Assembly: GCF_029626235.1 (NCBI RefSeq)
Contig: NZ_JARUBO010000005.1
Location: forward strand, 2,946,501 to 3,010,500
Direction of reading: 5' to 3'
Length of the DNA: 64,000 nucleotides
Source: Micromonospora sp. WMMD1120
GTDB lineage: Bacteria > Actinomycetota > Actinomycetes > Mycobacteriales > Micromonosporaceae
The notes under the pieces were generated by a model. The model was given only the letters and a program-made list of their open reading frames with translations, was not told the DNA's origin and ran no database searches. This document shows positions 51,047-61,284 of this stretch, piece after piece (the first letter of the stretch is position 1; every line of letters starts with the position of its first letter). A program made the position numbers and the translations under genes.

Positions 51047-51892
51047 ATGACTGTTCGACGACTCGGCGCCGGCCTGGTAGCCGCCGCCCTGATCACGCCC
51101 GCACTGGCCGCCTGCGCGAACGGGACCGGCACCACCGGCTCGTCGGCGTCCCCGACGGTGACCGCGTCCGGCACGGCGAGCGCGTCCGGCACCCCGGCTG
51201 CGGGCGACGCCAAGCAGGCGCTGCTCGACTCCACCAAGGAGATCAGCAACGGGAACTTCCGGTTCAGCCTCACCGGCGCCGGCTCGACGGCCGAGGGGCA
51301 GGTGCACCAGCCCAGCCAGAGCGCGGCGATGAAGATCGCAATCGGCGGGCCCTCGTCCGACCTGGCCATGAAGCTCGACGTGATCCACGCCAAGCCGGAC
51401 AGCTGGGTCAAGCTGGAGCTGAGCGGACCCACCGCCAACAGCCTGCCCGAGATCAAGCAGCTCAACCTCGGCAAGTACCAGCACCTGGACCAGACCCGGA
51501 TCAAGGGCAACCGCAGCCTCGGCTTCGACTTCGAGAAGGTCGACCCGGCCGGCAGCGCGGTGCTCACCGAGGGCATCACCGAGGTGCGCAGCACCGGCTC
51601 CGGCGCGTACGCCGGCACCATCGACGTGACCAAGGCCGCCGAGGCGGGCTCGTTGAACGCCGCCACGATCGCCGCGCTGGGCGCCCAGGCGAAGACGGTC
51701 CCGTTCACCGCGAAGGTGGACCCGCAGGGCCGGCTCAGCGAGCTGGTGCTGCAACTGCCGGCCGCCGGGCAGGCCGCCGCGCAGGAGATCCGGATGACGT
51801 ACTCCGACTACGGCGCCGCCACCGCCGCGCAGAAGCCGCCGGCGGACCAGGTCGTCGAGGCGCCCGCCGCGCTGTACAACCTGTTCAAGTGA
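51047..51892 (+). CDS. LppX/LprAFG-like lipoprotein
   Basis: A 281-residue exported lipoprotein. A signal peptide with lipobox LAAC (Cys about 23) is followed by a Ser/Thr/Gly linker and an LprG-like domain (about 55-280) with KQALLDSTKEISNGNFRFSLTGAGSTAEGQVHQP and the pattern of long curved strands. Mycobacterial members carry lipids or glycolipids across the periplasm; in Micromonospora the cargo is unknown. ATG 51047 has GGGAG upstream. Two hairpins follow its stop. Confidence 0.85.
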   Translation: MTVRRLGAGLVAAALITPALAACANGTGTTGSSASPTVTASGTASASGTPAAGDAKQALLDSTKEISNGNFRFSLTGAGSTAEGQVHQPSQSAAMKIAIGGPSSDLAMKLDVIHAKPDSWVKLELSGPTANSLPEIKQLNLGKYQHLDQTRIKGNRSLGFDFEKVDPAGSAVLTEGITEVRSTGSGAYAGTIDVTKAAEAGSLNAATIAALGAQAKTVPFTAKVDPQGRLSELVLQLPAAGQAAAQEIRMTYSDYGAATAAQKPPADQVVEAPAALYNLFK

Positions 51893-51899
51893 GGTGCCC

Positions 51900-51962
51900 G
51901 GGTGGGGTGGCCGCGGCCGCCCCACCCGCCGGTCGCGGTCGTCGTGGCGACGCCGCGACCGG
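51900..51962. terminator. Tandem hairpins between convergent genes
   Basis: First hairpin: GGGTGGGG (51900-51907) with CCCCACCC (51920-51927). Second: CCGGTCGCGG (51929-51938) with CCGCGACCGG (51953-51962). Both stems are perfect. They separate the lipoprotein gene (end 51892) from xseB on the other strand. Confidence 0.7.
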
Positions 51963-51979
51963 GCGGCTCGCGGTGCTGT

Positions 51980-52210
51980 TCAGGAAGCCTGCTCCTGCCG
52001 GGCGGCGTCGATCCGGGCCCGCGCGCCGTCCAGCCAGCGTTGACAGATCACCGCCAGCGCCTCGCCGCGCTCCCAGAGCGCCAGCGACTCCTCCAGCGAC
52101 GTGCCGCCGGCCTCCAGCCGCTCGACCACCGAGGCCAACTCGGCGCGGGCCTGCTCGTAACTGAGCCGCTCGTCCGGCCCGGCCTTCGTGTCGTCAGTCA
52201 TCGGGTTCAT
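51980..52210 (-). CDS. xseB: Exodeoxyribonuclease VII small subunit
   Basis: A 76-residue XseB: RLSYEQARAELASVVERLEAGGTSLEESLALWERGEALAVICQRWLDGARARI is the family core. It is the accessory chain of exonuclease VII, which trims single-stranded DNA. It follows xseA on the same strand by 51 bases. ATG 52210 is chosen; ATG 52201 is also in frame. Confidence 0.93.
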   Translation of the reverse strand: MNPMTDDTKAGPDERLSYEQARAELASVVERLEAGGTSLEESLALWERGEALAVICQRWLDGARARIDAARQEQAS

Positions 52211-52261
52211 CTCAGCACACCCCTGCCCGGCGCGGCGCGTCGCCACCCAGCCCGTCGCCCG

Positions 52262-53482
52262 TCAGCCGTCCACCGTGGCGGCCAACTCGCCGTCGGCCAG
52301 CCGGACCCGCAACGGGTCGCCCTTGCCGACCTCGGCCGCCGCGCGGACGACGTGCCCGTCCGCGCGCTGCACGATCGCGTACCCCCGGTCGAGGGTGGCG
52401 GCGGGGGAGAGCGCGCGTAGTCGCGCCAGCGTGTGGCGCAGGTCGTCGTCGGCGGCGGCGAGCCGATGTTCCAGGCAGCGGCCGGCGCGCTGCCGTAGCG
52501 CGGTGAGGTCGGTCGCCCGGTGTTCCACCATCACCTGGGGTCGGGCCAGCACCGGCCGGGAGCGCAGCCCGTCGAGCCGGTGCGTCTCCCGGTCCACCAG
52601 GTTGCGCACCGCCCGTTCGAGGCGGTGTCGGGCCTGGCCGATCAGGCGTACCTCCTCGGTGAGGTCGGGGACGACCCGCTTGGCCGCGTCGGTCGGGGTG
52701 GAGGCGCGGACGTCGGCGACGTAGTCGACAAGGGGCGCGTCCGTCTCGTGACCGATCGCGCTGACCACCGGGGTACGACAGCCGAACACCGCGCGGCAGA
52801 GCGCCTCGTCGGAGAAGGGCAGCAGGTCCTCGATGCCGCCGCCGCCCCGGGCGATGATGATCACGTCGATGCTCGGGTCCGCGTCCAGCACCCTGAGCGC
52901 GTCGACGATCTGCGGCACCGCGGACGGGCCCTGCACGGCCACGTTGACCGTCCGGAACTCCACCGCAGGCCAGCGTCGTCGGGCGTTGGTCAGCACGTCG
53001 CGCTCGGCGGCCGACGCGCGGCCGGTGATGAGGCCGATCCGGCCCGGCAGGAACGGCAGCCGGCGCTTGCGGGCGCGGTCGAAGAGCCCTTCGGCGGCGA
53101 GCAGCTTCTTGAGCTTCTCCAGTCGGGCCAGCAGCTCGCCGAGTCCCACCTGGCGGATCTCGTCGGCCCGCAGGCTGAGCGTGCCCCGCGCGGCGTAGAA
53201 CTCCGGCTTGGCGTGCAGCACCACCCGCGCGCCCTCGCGCAGCTCCGGCGCGCCCGCGTCCAGCACGTCCCGGTTCGTGGTGACGGTCAGGCTCAGGTCG
53301 GCCGACGGGTCGCGCAGGGTGAGGAAGACGGTGCTGGCGCCGGGTCGGCGACTGATCTGCGCCACCTGCCCGTCCACCCAGACCCAGCCCAGCTTGGCGA
53401 TCCAGGCCCCCACCTTCTGGCTGACCACCCGTACCGGCCAGGGCTCCTCCGCGCTGCTCCGCGCCCCCTCACTAGAACTCAC
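52262..53482 (-). CDS. xseA: Exodeoxyribonuclease VII large subunit
   Basis: A 406-residue XseA: N-terminal OB-fold (about 10-110) followed by the catalytic domain with [73 protein letters not shown], then the helical region and C-terminal [14 protein letters not shown]. Catalysis and family match are clear. GTG 53482 is 6 bases after TAGGGT (53494-53489), so it is probably leaderless. Confidence 0.95.
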   Translation of the reverse strand: MSSSEGARSSAEEPWPVRVVSQKVGAWIAKLGWVWVDGQVAQISRRPGASTVFLTLRDPSADLSLTVTTNRDVLDAGAPELREGARVVLHAKPEFYAARGTLSLRADEIRQVGLGELLARLEKLKKLLAAEGLFDRARKRRLPFLPGRIGLITGRASAAERDVLTNARRRWPAVEFRTVNVAVQGPSAVPQIVDALRVLDADPSIDVIIIARGGGGIEDLLPFSDEALCRAVFGCRTPVVSAIGHETDAPLVDYVADVRASTPTDAAKRVVPDLTEEVRLIGQARHRLERAVRNLVDRETHRLDGLRSRPVLARPQVMVEHRATDLTALRQRAGRCLEHRLAAADDDLRHTLARLRALSPAATLDRGYAIVQRADGHVVRAAAEVGKGDPLRVRLADGELAATVDG

Positions 53483-53488
53483 AGGCCC

Positions 53489-53494
53489 ACCCTA
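53489..53494 (-). promoter_or_regulatory. -10 element TAGGGT of leaderless xseA promoter
   Basis: TAGGGT reads on the minus strand from 53494 to 53489, 6 bases before GTG 53482. Confidence 0.55.
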
Positions 53495-53514
53495 CGGCCC
53501 CGCCAACCAACCCG

Positions 53515-53575
53515 GTTGATCATGAAGTTATGGCCCCGTTCGCCGGCGTGTCGTGACGATAACTTCATGATCAAC
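53515..53575. repeat. Dispersed inverted repeat, family A copy 2
   Basis: GTTGATCATGAAGTTAT (53515-53531) and ATAACTTCATGATCAAC (53559-53575) are perfect 17-bp inverted arms with a 27-base centre. The arms match the element at 7653-7707. It lies between the divergent promoters of xseA and ispH, so it is not simply a terminator here. Confidence 0.9.
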
Positions 53576-53597
53576 TAGCTCGGGGTGGGAAGGCACG

Positions 53598-53603
53598 TAT
53601 GGT
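53598..53603 (+). promoter_or_regulatory. -10 element TATGGT of leaderless ispH promoter
   Basis: TATGGT lies 6 bases before GTG 53610. Confidence 0.6.
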
Positions 53604-53609
53604 GGATGG

Positions 53610-54596
53610 GTGACTGAGGATCTGGCGACTCCGGGGACCGGCAAGCGCGTGCTGCTGGCCAAGCCGCGCGGTTACTGCGCGGGCGTCGACCGCGCGGTGC
53701 AGACCGTCGAGGAGGCGTTGAAGCTCTACGGCGCCCCGATCTACGTGCGTAAGCAGATCGTGCACAACAAGCACGTGGTGCAGACCCTGGAGGCGCAGGG
53801 CGCGATCTTCGTGGAGGAAAACGAGGAGGTGCCCGAGGGCGCCACCGTCATCTTCTCCGCCCACGGCGTCGCCCCCGAGGTCTACGAGCAGGCCAGGGCC
53901 CGCTCGCTGAAGGCGATCGACGCGACCTGCCCGCTGGTCACCAAGGTGCACCACGAGGCGAAGCGCTTCGCCGCCGAGGACTACGACATCCTGCTCATCG
54001 GTCACGAGGGGCACGAAGAGGTGATCGGCACCGCCGGCGAGGCCCCCGCGCACATCCAACTGGTGGACGGCCCGGACGACGCCGACAAGATCACCGTGCG
54101 CGACCCGGCGAAGGTGGTCTGGCTCTCCCAGACCACGCTCTCGGTCGACGAGACGCTGGAGACGGTCGCCCGGCTCAAGCAGCGGTTGCCGCTGTTGCAG
54201 TCCCCACCCAGCGACGACATCTGCTACGCCACCTCCAACCGGCAGCACGTGGTCAAGGAGATCGCCCCGGCCTGTGACGTGGTGATCGTCGTCGGCTCGA
54301 CGAACTCCTCCAACTCGGTCCGTCTGGTCGAGGTGGCCCTGGACGCCGGTGCCCGCGCCGGTCACCTGGTCGACTTCGCGCACGAGATCGACGACGCCTG
54401 GCTGGAGGGGGCCACGACGGTCGGCCTGACCTCGGGCGCGAGCGTCCCGGACGACCTGGTCCAGGACGTGCTGGCCCACCTCGCCGCGCGGGGCTTCGCC
54501 GACGTCGAGGAGATCACCACCGCCAACGAGCGGCTGACCTTCTCGCTGCCGCAGGAGTTGAAGCGGGACATGAAGGCCGCCGCGGCCCGCGGCTGA
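53610..54596 (+). CDS. ispH: 4-Hydroxy-3-methylbut-2-enyl diphosphate reductase
   Basis: A 328-residue [4Fe-4S] enzyme, the last step of the MEP isoprenoid pathway (HMBPP to IPP + DMAPP). The three cluster cysteines are in [28 protein letters not shown] and the later [22 protein letters not shown]; the catalytic Glu lies in VNE-like wording replaced here by the segment [21 protein letters not shown] carries a substrate His. It feeds the cis-prenyltransferase encoded at 38064. The GTG start at 53610 is leaderless. Confidence 0.95.
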   Translation: MTEDLATPGTGKRVLLAKPRGYCAGVDRAVQTVEEALKLYGAPIYVRKQIVHNKHVVQTLEAQGAIFVEENEEVPEGATVIFSAHGVAPEVYEQARARSLKAIDATCPLVTKVHHEAKRFAAEDYDILLIGHEGHEEVIGTAGEAPAHIQLVDGPDDADKITVRDPAKVVWLSQTTLSVDETLETVARLKQRLPLLQSPPSDDICYATSNRQHVVKEIAPACDVVIVVGSTNSSNSVRLVEVALDAGARAGHLVDFAHEIDDAWLEGATTVGLTSGASVPDDLVQDVLAHLAARGFADVEEITTANERLTFSLPQELKRDMKAAAARG

Positions 54597-54636
54597 GGGT
54601 GGGAACGAACCCGGGTCGGCGTACGTCGAAACCGGC

Positions 54637-55068
54637 ATGAGGACAATTCGGCTCGCCGTACCCGTGCTGGCCGCCTGCCTGGCGCTGACCGCCTGCGGCG
54701 GGCAGGATGCCGGCGGCGGCACACCCACCCCCACACCGACCGGAGGGCAGCCGGTGACCAACCAGCCGACGCCCGACCCGACCATCCCGCCGTCGGCCAC
54801 CACCCCCACCCCGTTCACTCCCGGGTCGCCGAAGCCGGGTGGGCCCAGCACCCCTCCCGGGGTCGGCGCCACCAGCCTGAGCGGCACCGTGCAGAGCGGT
54901 GTGGAGCCCAACTGCGTGCTGCTCGACGGCTACCTGCTGATCGGCGGCCCGCGGGACGTGCTGAAGCCGGGCACCCGGGTCGAGGTCACCGGTCGGGTCG
55001 AGGCCGGCATGATGACCACCTGCCAGCAGGGCATTCCCTTCGTGGTGACGGCCGCCAACCCGTCCTGA
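54637..55068 (+). CDS. Small lipoprotein with Thr/Pro-rich linker
   Basis: A 143-residue lipoprotein. The signal peptide ends in the lipobox LTAC (Cys about 20); a Thr/Pro/Gly linker (about 25-75) leads to a short C-terminal domain (about 80-143) with two Cys (NCVLLDGYLLIGG and TTCQQGIPF) likely to form a disulfide. Domain type unknown. It follows ispH by 40 bases on the same strand. Confidence 0.75.
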   Translation: MRTIRLAVPVLAACLALTACGGQDAGGGTPTPTPTGGQPVTNQPTPDPTIPPSATTPTPFTPGSPKPGGPSTPPGVGATSLSGTVQSGVEPNCVLLDGYLLIGGPRDVLKPGTRVEVTGRVEAGMMTTCQQGIPFVVTAANPS

Positions 55069-55161
55069 GCCGGTCGCCGAACGAGCGGGAGCCCGCCCCC
55101 GGGGACGGACTCCACGCCGGCGTGCCCAGCCCGGGGCGACGATCTCCCCCCGGCCGCACCG

Positions 55162-56355
55162 TCACCCGAGTCGATCGCCAACCGATGCCCCGTCGTCGAC
55201 GGGGTCGGCCAGCTCGGGCGGGTCGGCCAGCTCGGGCGCCTGTGGCTGCCGGGGCGTCAACTCGACCTGGGCCGGCGTGGCCAACTCGTCGTCCGAGACG
55301 CCCAGCTCGGCGAGCTTGCGGGCGCTGACCAGCACCCGGGCCTCCAGCGAGCCGACCGCCCTGTTGTACGCGGTCACCGCGCCGGCCAGCGACGAGCCGA
55401 GCTTGCCCACGTGGTCGCCCAGGGTGGACAGCCTGCCGTACAGCTCCCGGGCCAGGGTGTGCACAGCGAAAGCGTTGCGGGCCAGCGCCTCCTGCCGCCA
55501 GGAGTAGGCGACGGTGCGGAGCAGGGCGACGAGCGTGGCCGGCGTGGCGAGCACCACGTTGCGGGCGAAGGCGTGCTCCAACAGCGTCGGGTCCCGCTGG
55601 AGCGCGACGTCGAGGAACGGATCGGCGGGGACGAACAGCACCACGAACTCGGGGGAGCTGTCGAACGCCGACCAGTATGACTTCGCGGCCAGCGCGTCGA
55701 CGTGCCCGCGCAGGTGCCGGGCGTGCGCGTCGAGGTGGGTGTCCCGGCCACGCTCGTCGCGGGCCTCCATGGCCGTCAGGTAGGCGTCGAACGGCGCCTT
55801 GGCGTCCACCACCACCGACCGGCCCCCGTGCAGCCGGACCACCAGATCCGGCCGCACGACCTGCTGGTCGGTGGCGGCGGTGACCTGCTCGGCGAAGTCG
55901 CAGTGCTCCAGCATGCCGGCGGCCTCGACGATCCGGCGGAGCTGGTGCTCGCCCCAGCGCCCCCGCACCTGCGGCGCGCGCAGCGCCGCCACCAACTGCT
56001 TGGTCTCGGTGCGCAGCTCCCCGGAGACCGTGCTCATCGAGCGGACCTGTTCGCGCAGCTCGGCGTACGCGTCGACCCGGTCGTGCTCCAGCTCGGCGAC
56101 CCGCTGCTCGTAACGGCGCAGGGTGTCGTGCAGCGGCGCGACCGCCCGCGCCACCGCCTCCTGGGACTGGGCGGTGGCCTCGTAGCTCAACGCCCGCATC
56201 GACTGCTCCAGCCGCCCCTCACCCTCGCGGGTCGCCGCGAGGGTGGCGTCGAGCCGGGCGATGTCGGCCGCCGACCGGGACCGGGCCGCGAACCAGCCCG
56301 CCGCACCGCCCGCGCCGAGGCACGCGATCACCAGGACCAGCGTCGAGACGTCCAT
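55162..56355 (-). CDS. rmuC: DNA recombination protein RmuC
   Basis: A 397-residue protein: an N-terminal membrane helix (about 5-22), a coiled coil (about 30-130), and the RmuC nuclease-like domain (about 130-345) with VRGRWGEHQLRRIVEAAGMLEHCDF, PDLVVRLHGGRSVVVDAKAPFDAYL and PEFVVLFVPADPFLDVAL. RmuC limits inversions between short repeats, which is of note given the many inverted repeats in this window. ATG 56355 fits the family start. Confidence 0.93.
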   Translation of the reverse strand: MDVSTLVLVIACLGAGGAAGWFAARSRSAADIARLDATLAATREGEGRLEQSMRALSYEATAQSQEAVARAVAPLHDTLRRYEQRVAELEHDRVDAYAELREQVRSMSTVSGELRTETKQLVAALRAPQVRGRWGEHQLRRIVEAAGMLEHCDFAEQVTAATDQQVVRPDLVVRLHGGRSVVVDAKAPFDAYLTAMEARDERGRDTHLDAHARHLRGHVDALAAKSYWSAFDSSPEFVVLFVPADPFLDVALQRDPTLLEHAFARNVVLATPATLVALLRTVAYSWRQEALARNAFAVHTLARELYGRLSTLGDHVGKLGSSLAGAVTAYNRAVGSLEARVLVSARKLAELGVSDDELATPAQVELTPRQPQAPELADPPELADPVDDGASVGDRLG

Positions 56356-56396
56356 CACCGGAGCTTGCCAGACGGATACGACGGGACAGCCGGGGG

Positions 56397-56402
56397 TACG
56401 TT
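56397..56402 (+). promoter_or_regulatory. -10 element TACGTT of leaderless promoter
   Basis: TACGTT lies 7 bases before ATG 56410; it is divergent from rmuC. Confidence 0.5.
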
Positions 56403-56409
56403 CGATGAC

Positions 56410-57198
56410 ATGGAAGCTGTGCTCTGCCTCGCGGTCATCGTCATCGCCGTGGTGGGCGCCGGGGTGCTCGCCAGCACGCGGGCCACCGCCCGTCGTCGGG
56501 CCGCGCTGGGCGACGCCCGCGCCGAGGCGCAACGGTGGTACGAGCGCCTCGGCGGCCAGTTGATCAACCTGCACGGCGACGAGCCAGCCGTACGCCAGGC
56601 GTTGGCCGACGCCGGTGAGCGCTACAACGCCGCGGGTTCCCAACTGGAGCAGGCGTCCACGCCGCACCAGTTCGCACTGGCTCGGGAGACCGCGCTGGAG
56701 GGGTTGGCCTACATCCGGGCGGCCCGGACGGCGCTCGGCATCGACCCGGGGCCCGAGCTGCCGACGCTGGCCGCCGCCCGTGGTGTCGGGCAGCTCACCA
56801 GGGAGCGCGAGGTCGACGTGCAGGGGCAGACCTTCCGCGCCGGGCCGCAGCCCGGCCGGGACACGCCCTACTACTACCCCGGTGGGCGTTACCAGGGCCG
56901 CCCGGTGCCGGCCGGCTGGTATTCGACGCCGTGGTGGAAGACGGCGCTGGGCACCGGCGCCGGTGTGCTCGGCGGCATCCTGATCGCCGACGCGCTGTTC
57001 TCGCCCGCCTTCGCCGACCCCGGGTACGGCTACGACGCCGGCTACCAGGAGGGCTTCGGTGACGGCTTCGACCAGGGTGGCGGCGACCAGGGTGGCGGCG
57101 ACCAGGGCTTCGGCGGCGATCAGGCCGGCGACTTCGGTGGCGGCGACTACTCCAGCGGCGACTTCGGCGGTGGGGACTTCGGCGGTGGCGACTTCTGA
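56410..57198 (+). CDS. Membrane protein with GGGDF-repeat C-terminus
   Basis: A 262-residue protein: N-terminal helix (about 2-22), a helical region (about 25-120) with an AxxRW-type pattern, a second hydrophobic stretch near 178-200 (TALGTGAGVLGGILIADALF), and a C-terminal Gly/Asp/Phe-rich tail of about 50 residues with repeated GGGD(F/Y/Q). No family is recognised beyond similarity to other GGGDF-tailed bacterial membrane proteins. A perfect 17-bp terminator follows. Confidence 0.75.
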   Translation: MEAVLCLAVIVIAVVGAGVLASTRATARRRAALGDARAEAQRWYERLGGQLINLHGDEPAVRQALADAGERYNAAGSQLEQASTPHQFALARETALEGLAYIRAARTALGIDPGPELPTLAAARGVGQLTREREVDVQGQTFRAGPQPGRDTPYYYPGGRYQGRPVPAGWYSTPWWKTALGTGAGVLGGILIADALFSPAFADPGYGYDAGYQEGFGDGFDQGGGDQGGGDQGFGGDQAGDFGGGDYSSGDFGGGDFGGGDF

Positions 57199-57211
57199 CG
57201 GTCGCCGCACA

Positions 57212-57250
57212 GGCAACAGGCCCCGGTCCTGGTGACCGGGGCCTGTTGCC
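57212..57250. terminator. Perfect 17-bp bidirectional terminator hairpin
   Basis: GGCAACAGGCCCCGGTC (57212-57228) pairs with GACCGGGGCCTGTTGCC (57234-57250) around CTGGT. It lies between the end of the GGGDF protein gene (57198) and the end of ppc (57263) and can terminate both. Confidence 0.85.
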
Positions 57251-57262
57251 GTCCTGGCCACG

Positions 57263-60049
57263 TCAGCCCGTGTTGCGCATACCGGCGGCGATGCCGTTCA
57301 CGGTGGTGAGCAGCGCGCGCTCCAGGGCGGTGCCATCGTTCGGAGCCCGTCGGCCGCCCGGTGCGGTGGCGACAGCCCGCCCGGCGGCGCCGGACTCCCG
57401 GTACTGCCGCAGCAGCGCCACCTGGAGGTGGTGCAGCGGCTCCAGGTAGGTGTCGCGGACGGCGAGCGTGCGCTGGAGCACCGGCGAGTTGTCCAGCAGG
57501 GCGGGGGCGGCGGTGATCGCCAGCACCTCCCGCTTGGTCAACTCGTACTCCCGCTCGATCTGCTCGAAGATCGGGTGCAGCTTCTTCGGCACCAGCGTCT
57601 CGACGTACCGGCGGGCGATGCTCAGGTCGGTCTTGGTCAGCATCATCTCGACGTTCGACAGGAACGTCCGGAAGAAGTGCCAGTTGCGGTGCATCTCGGC
57701 CAGCACGTCCGCCAGCCCGGCCTCGCGGGCGGCGGCCAGCCCGGAGCCGACACCGAACCACCCGGGCACGATCTGCCGGGTCTGCGTCCAGCCGAACACC
57801 CACGGGATGGCGCGCAGCCCGGACAGCCCCGCACCGGTGTTCGGGCGCTTCGCCGGCCGGGAGCCGATGTTCAGCGCGCCCAGCAGCTCGGTGGGGGTGG
57901 ACGCCCAGAAGTACGCCGGCAGGTCCGGGTCCTCCACGAGAGACCGGTAGGACCGGAACGCCGACTCGGAGACCACGTCCATCGTCGCGTCCCAGCGTTC
58001 CAGCATCTCGGCCGGTTGCCGGGGCGCGGTGTGCAGCAGGGTCGCCTGGAGCACCGCGGCGAGGGTCAACTCCAGGTTCTCCCGGGCCAGCGAGGGCAGC
58101 GTGTACTTGTCGGAGATCACCTCGCCCTGCTCGGTCACCTTGATCGCGCCGTCCAGCGTGCCGTACGGCTGGGCCAGGATCGCCTCGTGCGTGGGCCCGC
58201 CACCGCGCCCGACGGTGCCGCCCCGGCCGTGGAACAGCCGCAGGTGGACCCCGTGCCGGGCGGCCACGTCGCGCAGCGCGCGCTGGGCCCGGTGGATCGA
58301 CCACTGGCTGGTGGTGATCCCAGCCTCCTTGTTCGAGTCGGAGTAGCCGAGCATGACCTCCTGCACGTCGCCCCGAGCGGTCACCAACGCCCGGTACGCG
58401 GGCAGCGACAGCAGCTCGTCGAGGAGTTCGCCACCGGCGTTCAGCTCGGCCGGGGTCTCCAGCAGCGGCACGAACCCGATCCGGGCGCGCCCGCTGTGCA
58501 CGTCCACAAGGCCCGCCTCGCGGGCCAGCACCACGGCGGCCAGCACGTCGTCGACGCCCAGGGTCATCGAGATGATGTACGACTCGATCACCTCGGCGCC
58601 GAACCGGTCCTGTGCCTCCCGGATCGTCCCGAACACGTCGAACGTCTTGCGGGCGGACTCGGTGAGCGCGGTGTCCATGGTGGACAGCGGGCGACGGCCG
58701 GCCAGCTCGTCGGCGAGCAGCTTGGTGCGTTCCAGTCGGGTCAGCGCCGAGTAGTCGGACACCTCGCCCACGGCCTCGAAGAGCTGGGCGAGCACCGCGT
58801 GGTGCGCCTCGGCGTGCTCCCGCACGTCCATGGTGGCCAGGTGCAGGCCGAACGCGCTCACCGTACGGATGGTGGAGGCCAGCCGGCCCACGGCGGTGAG
58901 CTGCCCGGAGTTGCGGGCCAGCGACGCGCGCAGCAGGTCCAGGTCGGCGATCAGCTCGGCGGAGCCCTGGTAGTCCCGGCCCGGCACGTGCGCGGTGCCC
59001 TGGCGCAACCGCTGCCGGGTGTTGGCGAGCTTCGCCTTCACGCAGCGGGCCTTGAGCCGGTACGGCTCCTCCGCGTTGACGCGGCGGAACCGCGGCGCCA
59101 CCTCCGGCAGCGCGTCCAGGTCGGCGGCGAGGCTGGCGGAGAGGTCCAGCGACACCCCGCGCAGCCGGCGGGAGACCGAAACCTCGTCGATCAGCTGGTC
59201 CATCGCCTGCTCGGTGGCGGTGATGCCGTGCTCGTGCTGGATGGTCAGCACCTCGCGGGTCACCGCCGGGGTGACGAACGGGTTGCCGTCGCGGTCGCCA
59301 CCGATCCAGGTGCCGAAGCTCAGTGGGCGGGCCGTCGGCGACGTCTCCACGCCGAGCGTACGCAGCGTGTCGGCGAGGTCGTCGAGCACCTGCGGGGCCG
59401 CCTCGGCGTACAGGTCACGCAGGTAGTAGATCGCGTTGCGGGCCTCGTCGGTCGGGTCCGGCCGGTCCAGCCGCAGCTCGTCGGTCTGCCACATCAGGTC
59501 CAGCAACTCGGCCAGCCGGCGGTTGGCCGGGCCCTCGTCGCTGGCGCCGTAGAGGATCGCGTTGGCGGTCTCGGTGTCCAACTCGTCGGCGATCGCGCGC
59601 AGCTTGGACAGGATCGAGCGGCGCGCCGCCTCGGTCGGGTGCGCGGTGAAGACCGGCCGTACCGCCAGCCGGCGGGCGGCGTTGGCGATCTCCTCGGCCG
59701 GCACGCCGCGCTCGGCGATCATCTTGGCGGCCTGGTCCAGCCAGCCGCCCTGCGCCGCACGGCGACGGCGCAGATCCCGCGCGCGGTGCACCTGCTCGGT
59801 GATGTTGGCCAGGTGGAAGTAGGTGGAGAAGGCCCGGGCCAGCTTGGTGCCGGTGGTCACGTCGAGCCCGCCCAGGCGCTGGGCGGCGGCCGGGACGTCG
59901 CTGCGAACCTGGGCGCGGATCTCCTCGACGAGGTCGAGCAGTGGGCGACCCTCCTGGCGGGCCAGGGTCTGGCCGAGCAGGGTGCCGAGTCGGCGGATGT
60001 CGGCGCGCAGTGCGGCGTCCGGGCCGTCGTGGTCGTGCTGGTCGGTCAC
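57263..60049 (-). CDS. ppc: Phosphoenolpyruvate carboxylase
   Basis: A 928-residue PEPC: PEP + bicarbonate to oxaloacetate + phosphate, the anaplerotic reaction. Active-site blocks: [13 protein letters not shown] with the catalytic His, [37 protein letters not shown] and [21 protein letters not shown]. The C-terminus ends MRNTG. GTG 60049 has AAGGGAG upstream. A palindrome just after the likely transcription start suggests repression. The reverse-direction enzyme pckG lies 22 kb away. Confidence 0.96.
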   Translation of the reverse strand: MTDQHDHDGPDAALRADIRRLGTLLGQTLARQEGRPLLDLVEEIRAQVRSDVPAAAQRLGGLDVTTGTKLARAFSTYFHLANITEQVHRARDLRRRRAAQGGWLDQAAKMIAERGVPAEEIANAARRLAVRPVFTAHPTEAARRSILSKLRAIADELDTETANAILYGASDEGPANRRLAELLDLMWQTDELRLDRPDPTDEARNAIYYLRDLYAEAAPQVLDDLADTLRTLGVETSPTARPLSFGTWIGGDRDGNPFVTPAVTREVLTIQHEHGITATEQAMDQLIDEVSVSRRLRGVSLDLSASLAADLDALPEVAPRFRRVNAEEPYRLKARCVKAKLANTRQRLRQGTAHVPGRDYQGSAELIADLDLLRASLARNSGQLTAVGRLASTIRTVSAFGLHLATMDVREHAEAHHAVLAQLFEAVGEVSDYSALTRLERTKLLADELAGRRPLSTMDTALTESARKTFDVFGTIREAQDRFGAEVIESYIISMTLGVDDVLAAVVLAREAGLVDVHSGRARIGFVPLLETPAELNAGGELLDELLSLPAYRALVTARGDVQEVMLGYSDSNKEAGITTSQWSIHRAQRALRDVAARHGVHLRLFHGRGGTVGRGGGPTHEAILAQPYGTLDGAIKVTEQGEVISDKYTLPSLARENLELTLAAVLQATLLHTAPRQPAEMLERWDATMDVVSESAFRSYRSLVEDPDLPAYFWASTPTELLGALNIGSRPAKRPNTGAGLSGLRAIPWVFGWTQTRQIVPGWFGVGSGLAAAREAGLADVLAEMHRNWHFFRTFLSNVEMMLTKTDLSIARRYVETLVPKKLHPIFEQIEREYELTKREVLAITAAPALLDNSPVLQRTLAVRDTYLEPLHHLQVALLRQYRESGAAGRAVATAPGGRRAPNDGTALERALLTTVNGIAAGMRNTG

Positions 60050-60075
60050 GGTGCGCTCCCTTGCGTGGATACGAA

Positions 60076-60105
60076 GGACAGCGCTGTCCGACTTAGTGGA
60101 TGGTA
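60076..60105 (-). promoter_or_regulatory. ppc promoter with 14-bp palindrome
   Basis: On the minus strand TACCAT (60105-60100) is a -10 candidate. The perfect palindrome GGACAGCGCTGTCC (60076-60089) would lie a few bases downstream of the start of transcription, an operator-like position. Confidence 0.45.
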
Positions 60106-60231
60106 TCCGCGCGGACCGGATGTCTGGAGGGCCCCCTGGTGATCATCTGCCTCCGGAGGGGTGTTTTCGGGCGTGATCTCAACCACCGCAGCGCGCCACG
60201 ACAGGACCGGGAAACCGCTTGGCGGCGGGGT

Positions 60232-60237
60232 TAGCCT
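60232..60237 (+). promoter_or_regulatory. -10 element TAGCCT of leaderless S66 peptidase promoter
   Basis: TAGCCT lies 6 bases before ATG 60244. It is divergent from ppc. Confidence 0.55.
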
Positions 60238-60243
60238 CTGCCC

Positions 60244-61284
60244 ATGGGCGCGTTGATCTATCCACCGAAGCCGCGGCCGGGCGACCGGGTCGCCGTCGTG
60301 TCGCCCTCCGCCGGCCTGCCCGCCCTCTTCCCCCACGTGTACGAGTTGGGGCTGCGCCGGTTGCGCGAGGAGTTCGGCCTGGAGCCGGTGGAGTACCCGA
60401 CCACCCGGGCGGCCGGGGCGAGCCCGCGGGACAGGGCCCGCGACCTGACCGCCGCCTTCGCCGACCCGGACATCAGGGCTGTCCTCGCCACCGTCGGCGG
60501 GGACGACCTGATCACTGTCACCCCGCACCTCGACGACGACGTGCTGCGGGCCAACCCCAAGCCGTACTTCGGCTACTCCGACAACACGAACGTGCTCAAC
60601 CACCTGTACCGACTGGGCGTCGTCGGGTACCACGGTGGCTCGGTGCTGGTGCACCTCGGCCGGCCGGGCTCGCCGCACCCGCTGACCTTCGCGTCCCTGC
60701 GTGCGGCCCTCTTCACCAGCGACTGGCACGAGTTGACGCCCGCCCGCCAGTGGGGCGACCGGCCCAACCCGTGGACCGAACCGGACACGTTGGCGGACGA
60801 GCCGGAGATGCTTCCCGGTGAGGGCTGGCGCTGGCACGGCCCGCGACGGGCGGTCCGGGGACCCACCTGGGGCGGCTGCCTGGAGATCCTGCACTGGCTG
60901 ATGGCCACCGACCGGGTCCCGACCGTCGCCGAGCTGACCGGGTCCGTGCTGATCATGGAAACCTCGAACGAGATGCCCGACGCCAGGGAGGTGTTCCGGA
61001 TCGTCCGGAACATGGGGGAGCGGGGTCTGCTCGCCGCCTCCGAGGCCATCGTGGTCGGCCGACCCAAGGCGTGGGACTTCGACAAGCCGCTGTCGGTGCC
61101 GGAACGGCGGGTTTGGGCCGAGGCGCAGCGGGAGGCGATCCTGCGGGCGGTGGCGTCGTACCAGCCCGACGCGGTGCTCGTCTTCGACGTCGATCTCGGC
61201 CACACCGACCCGCAACTGATCATCCCGTACGGCGGCGAGATGACCGTGGACGCCGTCGAGCGCCGGATCGCCGTGCGCTACTGA
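60244..61284 (+). CDS. S66 family peptidase (LD-carboxypeptidase / MccF-like)
   Basis: A 346-residue serine peptidase. RPGDRVAVVSPSAGLPALFP opens the fold; the nucleophile region is NPKPYFGYSDNTNVLNHLYR with the S66 Ser in GYSDNT; the catalytic Glu is near LIMETSNEMP and the His near VDLGHTDPQLIIPYG. Family members cleave muropeptides (LdcA) or detoxify microcin C-like aminoacyl nucleotides (MccF); the long inserted region (about 150-215) resembles the MccF group. Which applies cannot be told from sequence. The start is leaderless. Confidence 0.87.
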   Translation: MGALIYPPKPRPGDRVAVVSPSAGLPALFPHVYELGLRRLREEFGLEPVEYPTTRAAGASPRDRARDLTAAFADPDIRAVLATVGGDDLITVTPHLDDDVLRANPKPYFGYSDNTNVLNHLYRLGVVGYHGGSVLVHLGRPGSPHPLTFASLRAALFTSDWHELTPARQWGDRPNPWTEPDTLADEPEMLPGEGWRWHGPRRAVRGPTWGGCLEILHWLMATDRVPTVAELTGSVLIMETSNEMPDAREVFRIVRNMGERGLLAASEAIVVGRPKAWDFDKPLSVPERRVWAEAQREAILRAVASYQPDAVLVFDVDLGHTDPQLIIPYGGEMTVDAVERRIAVRY

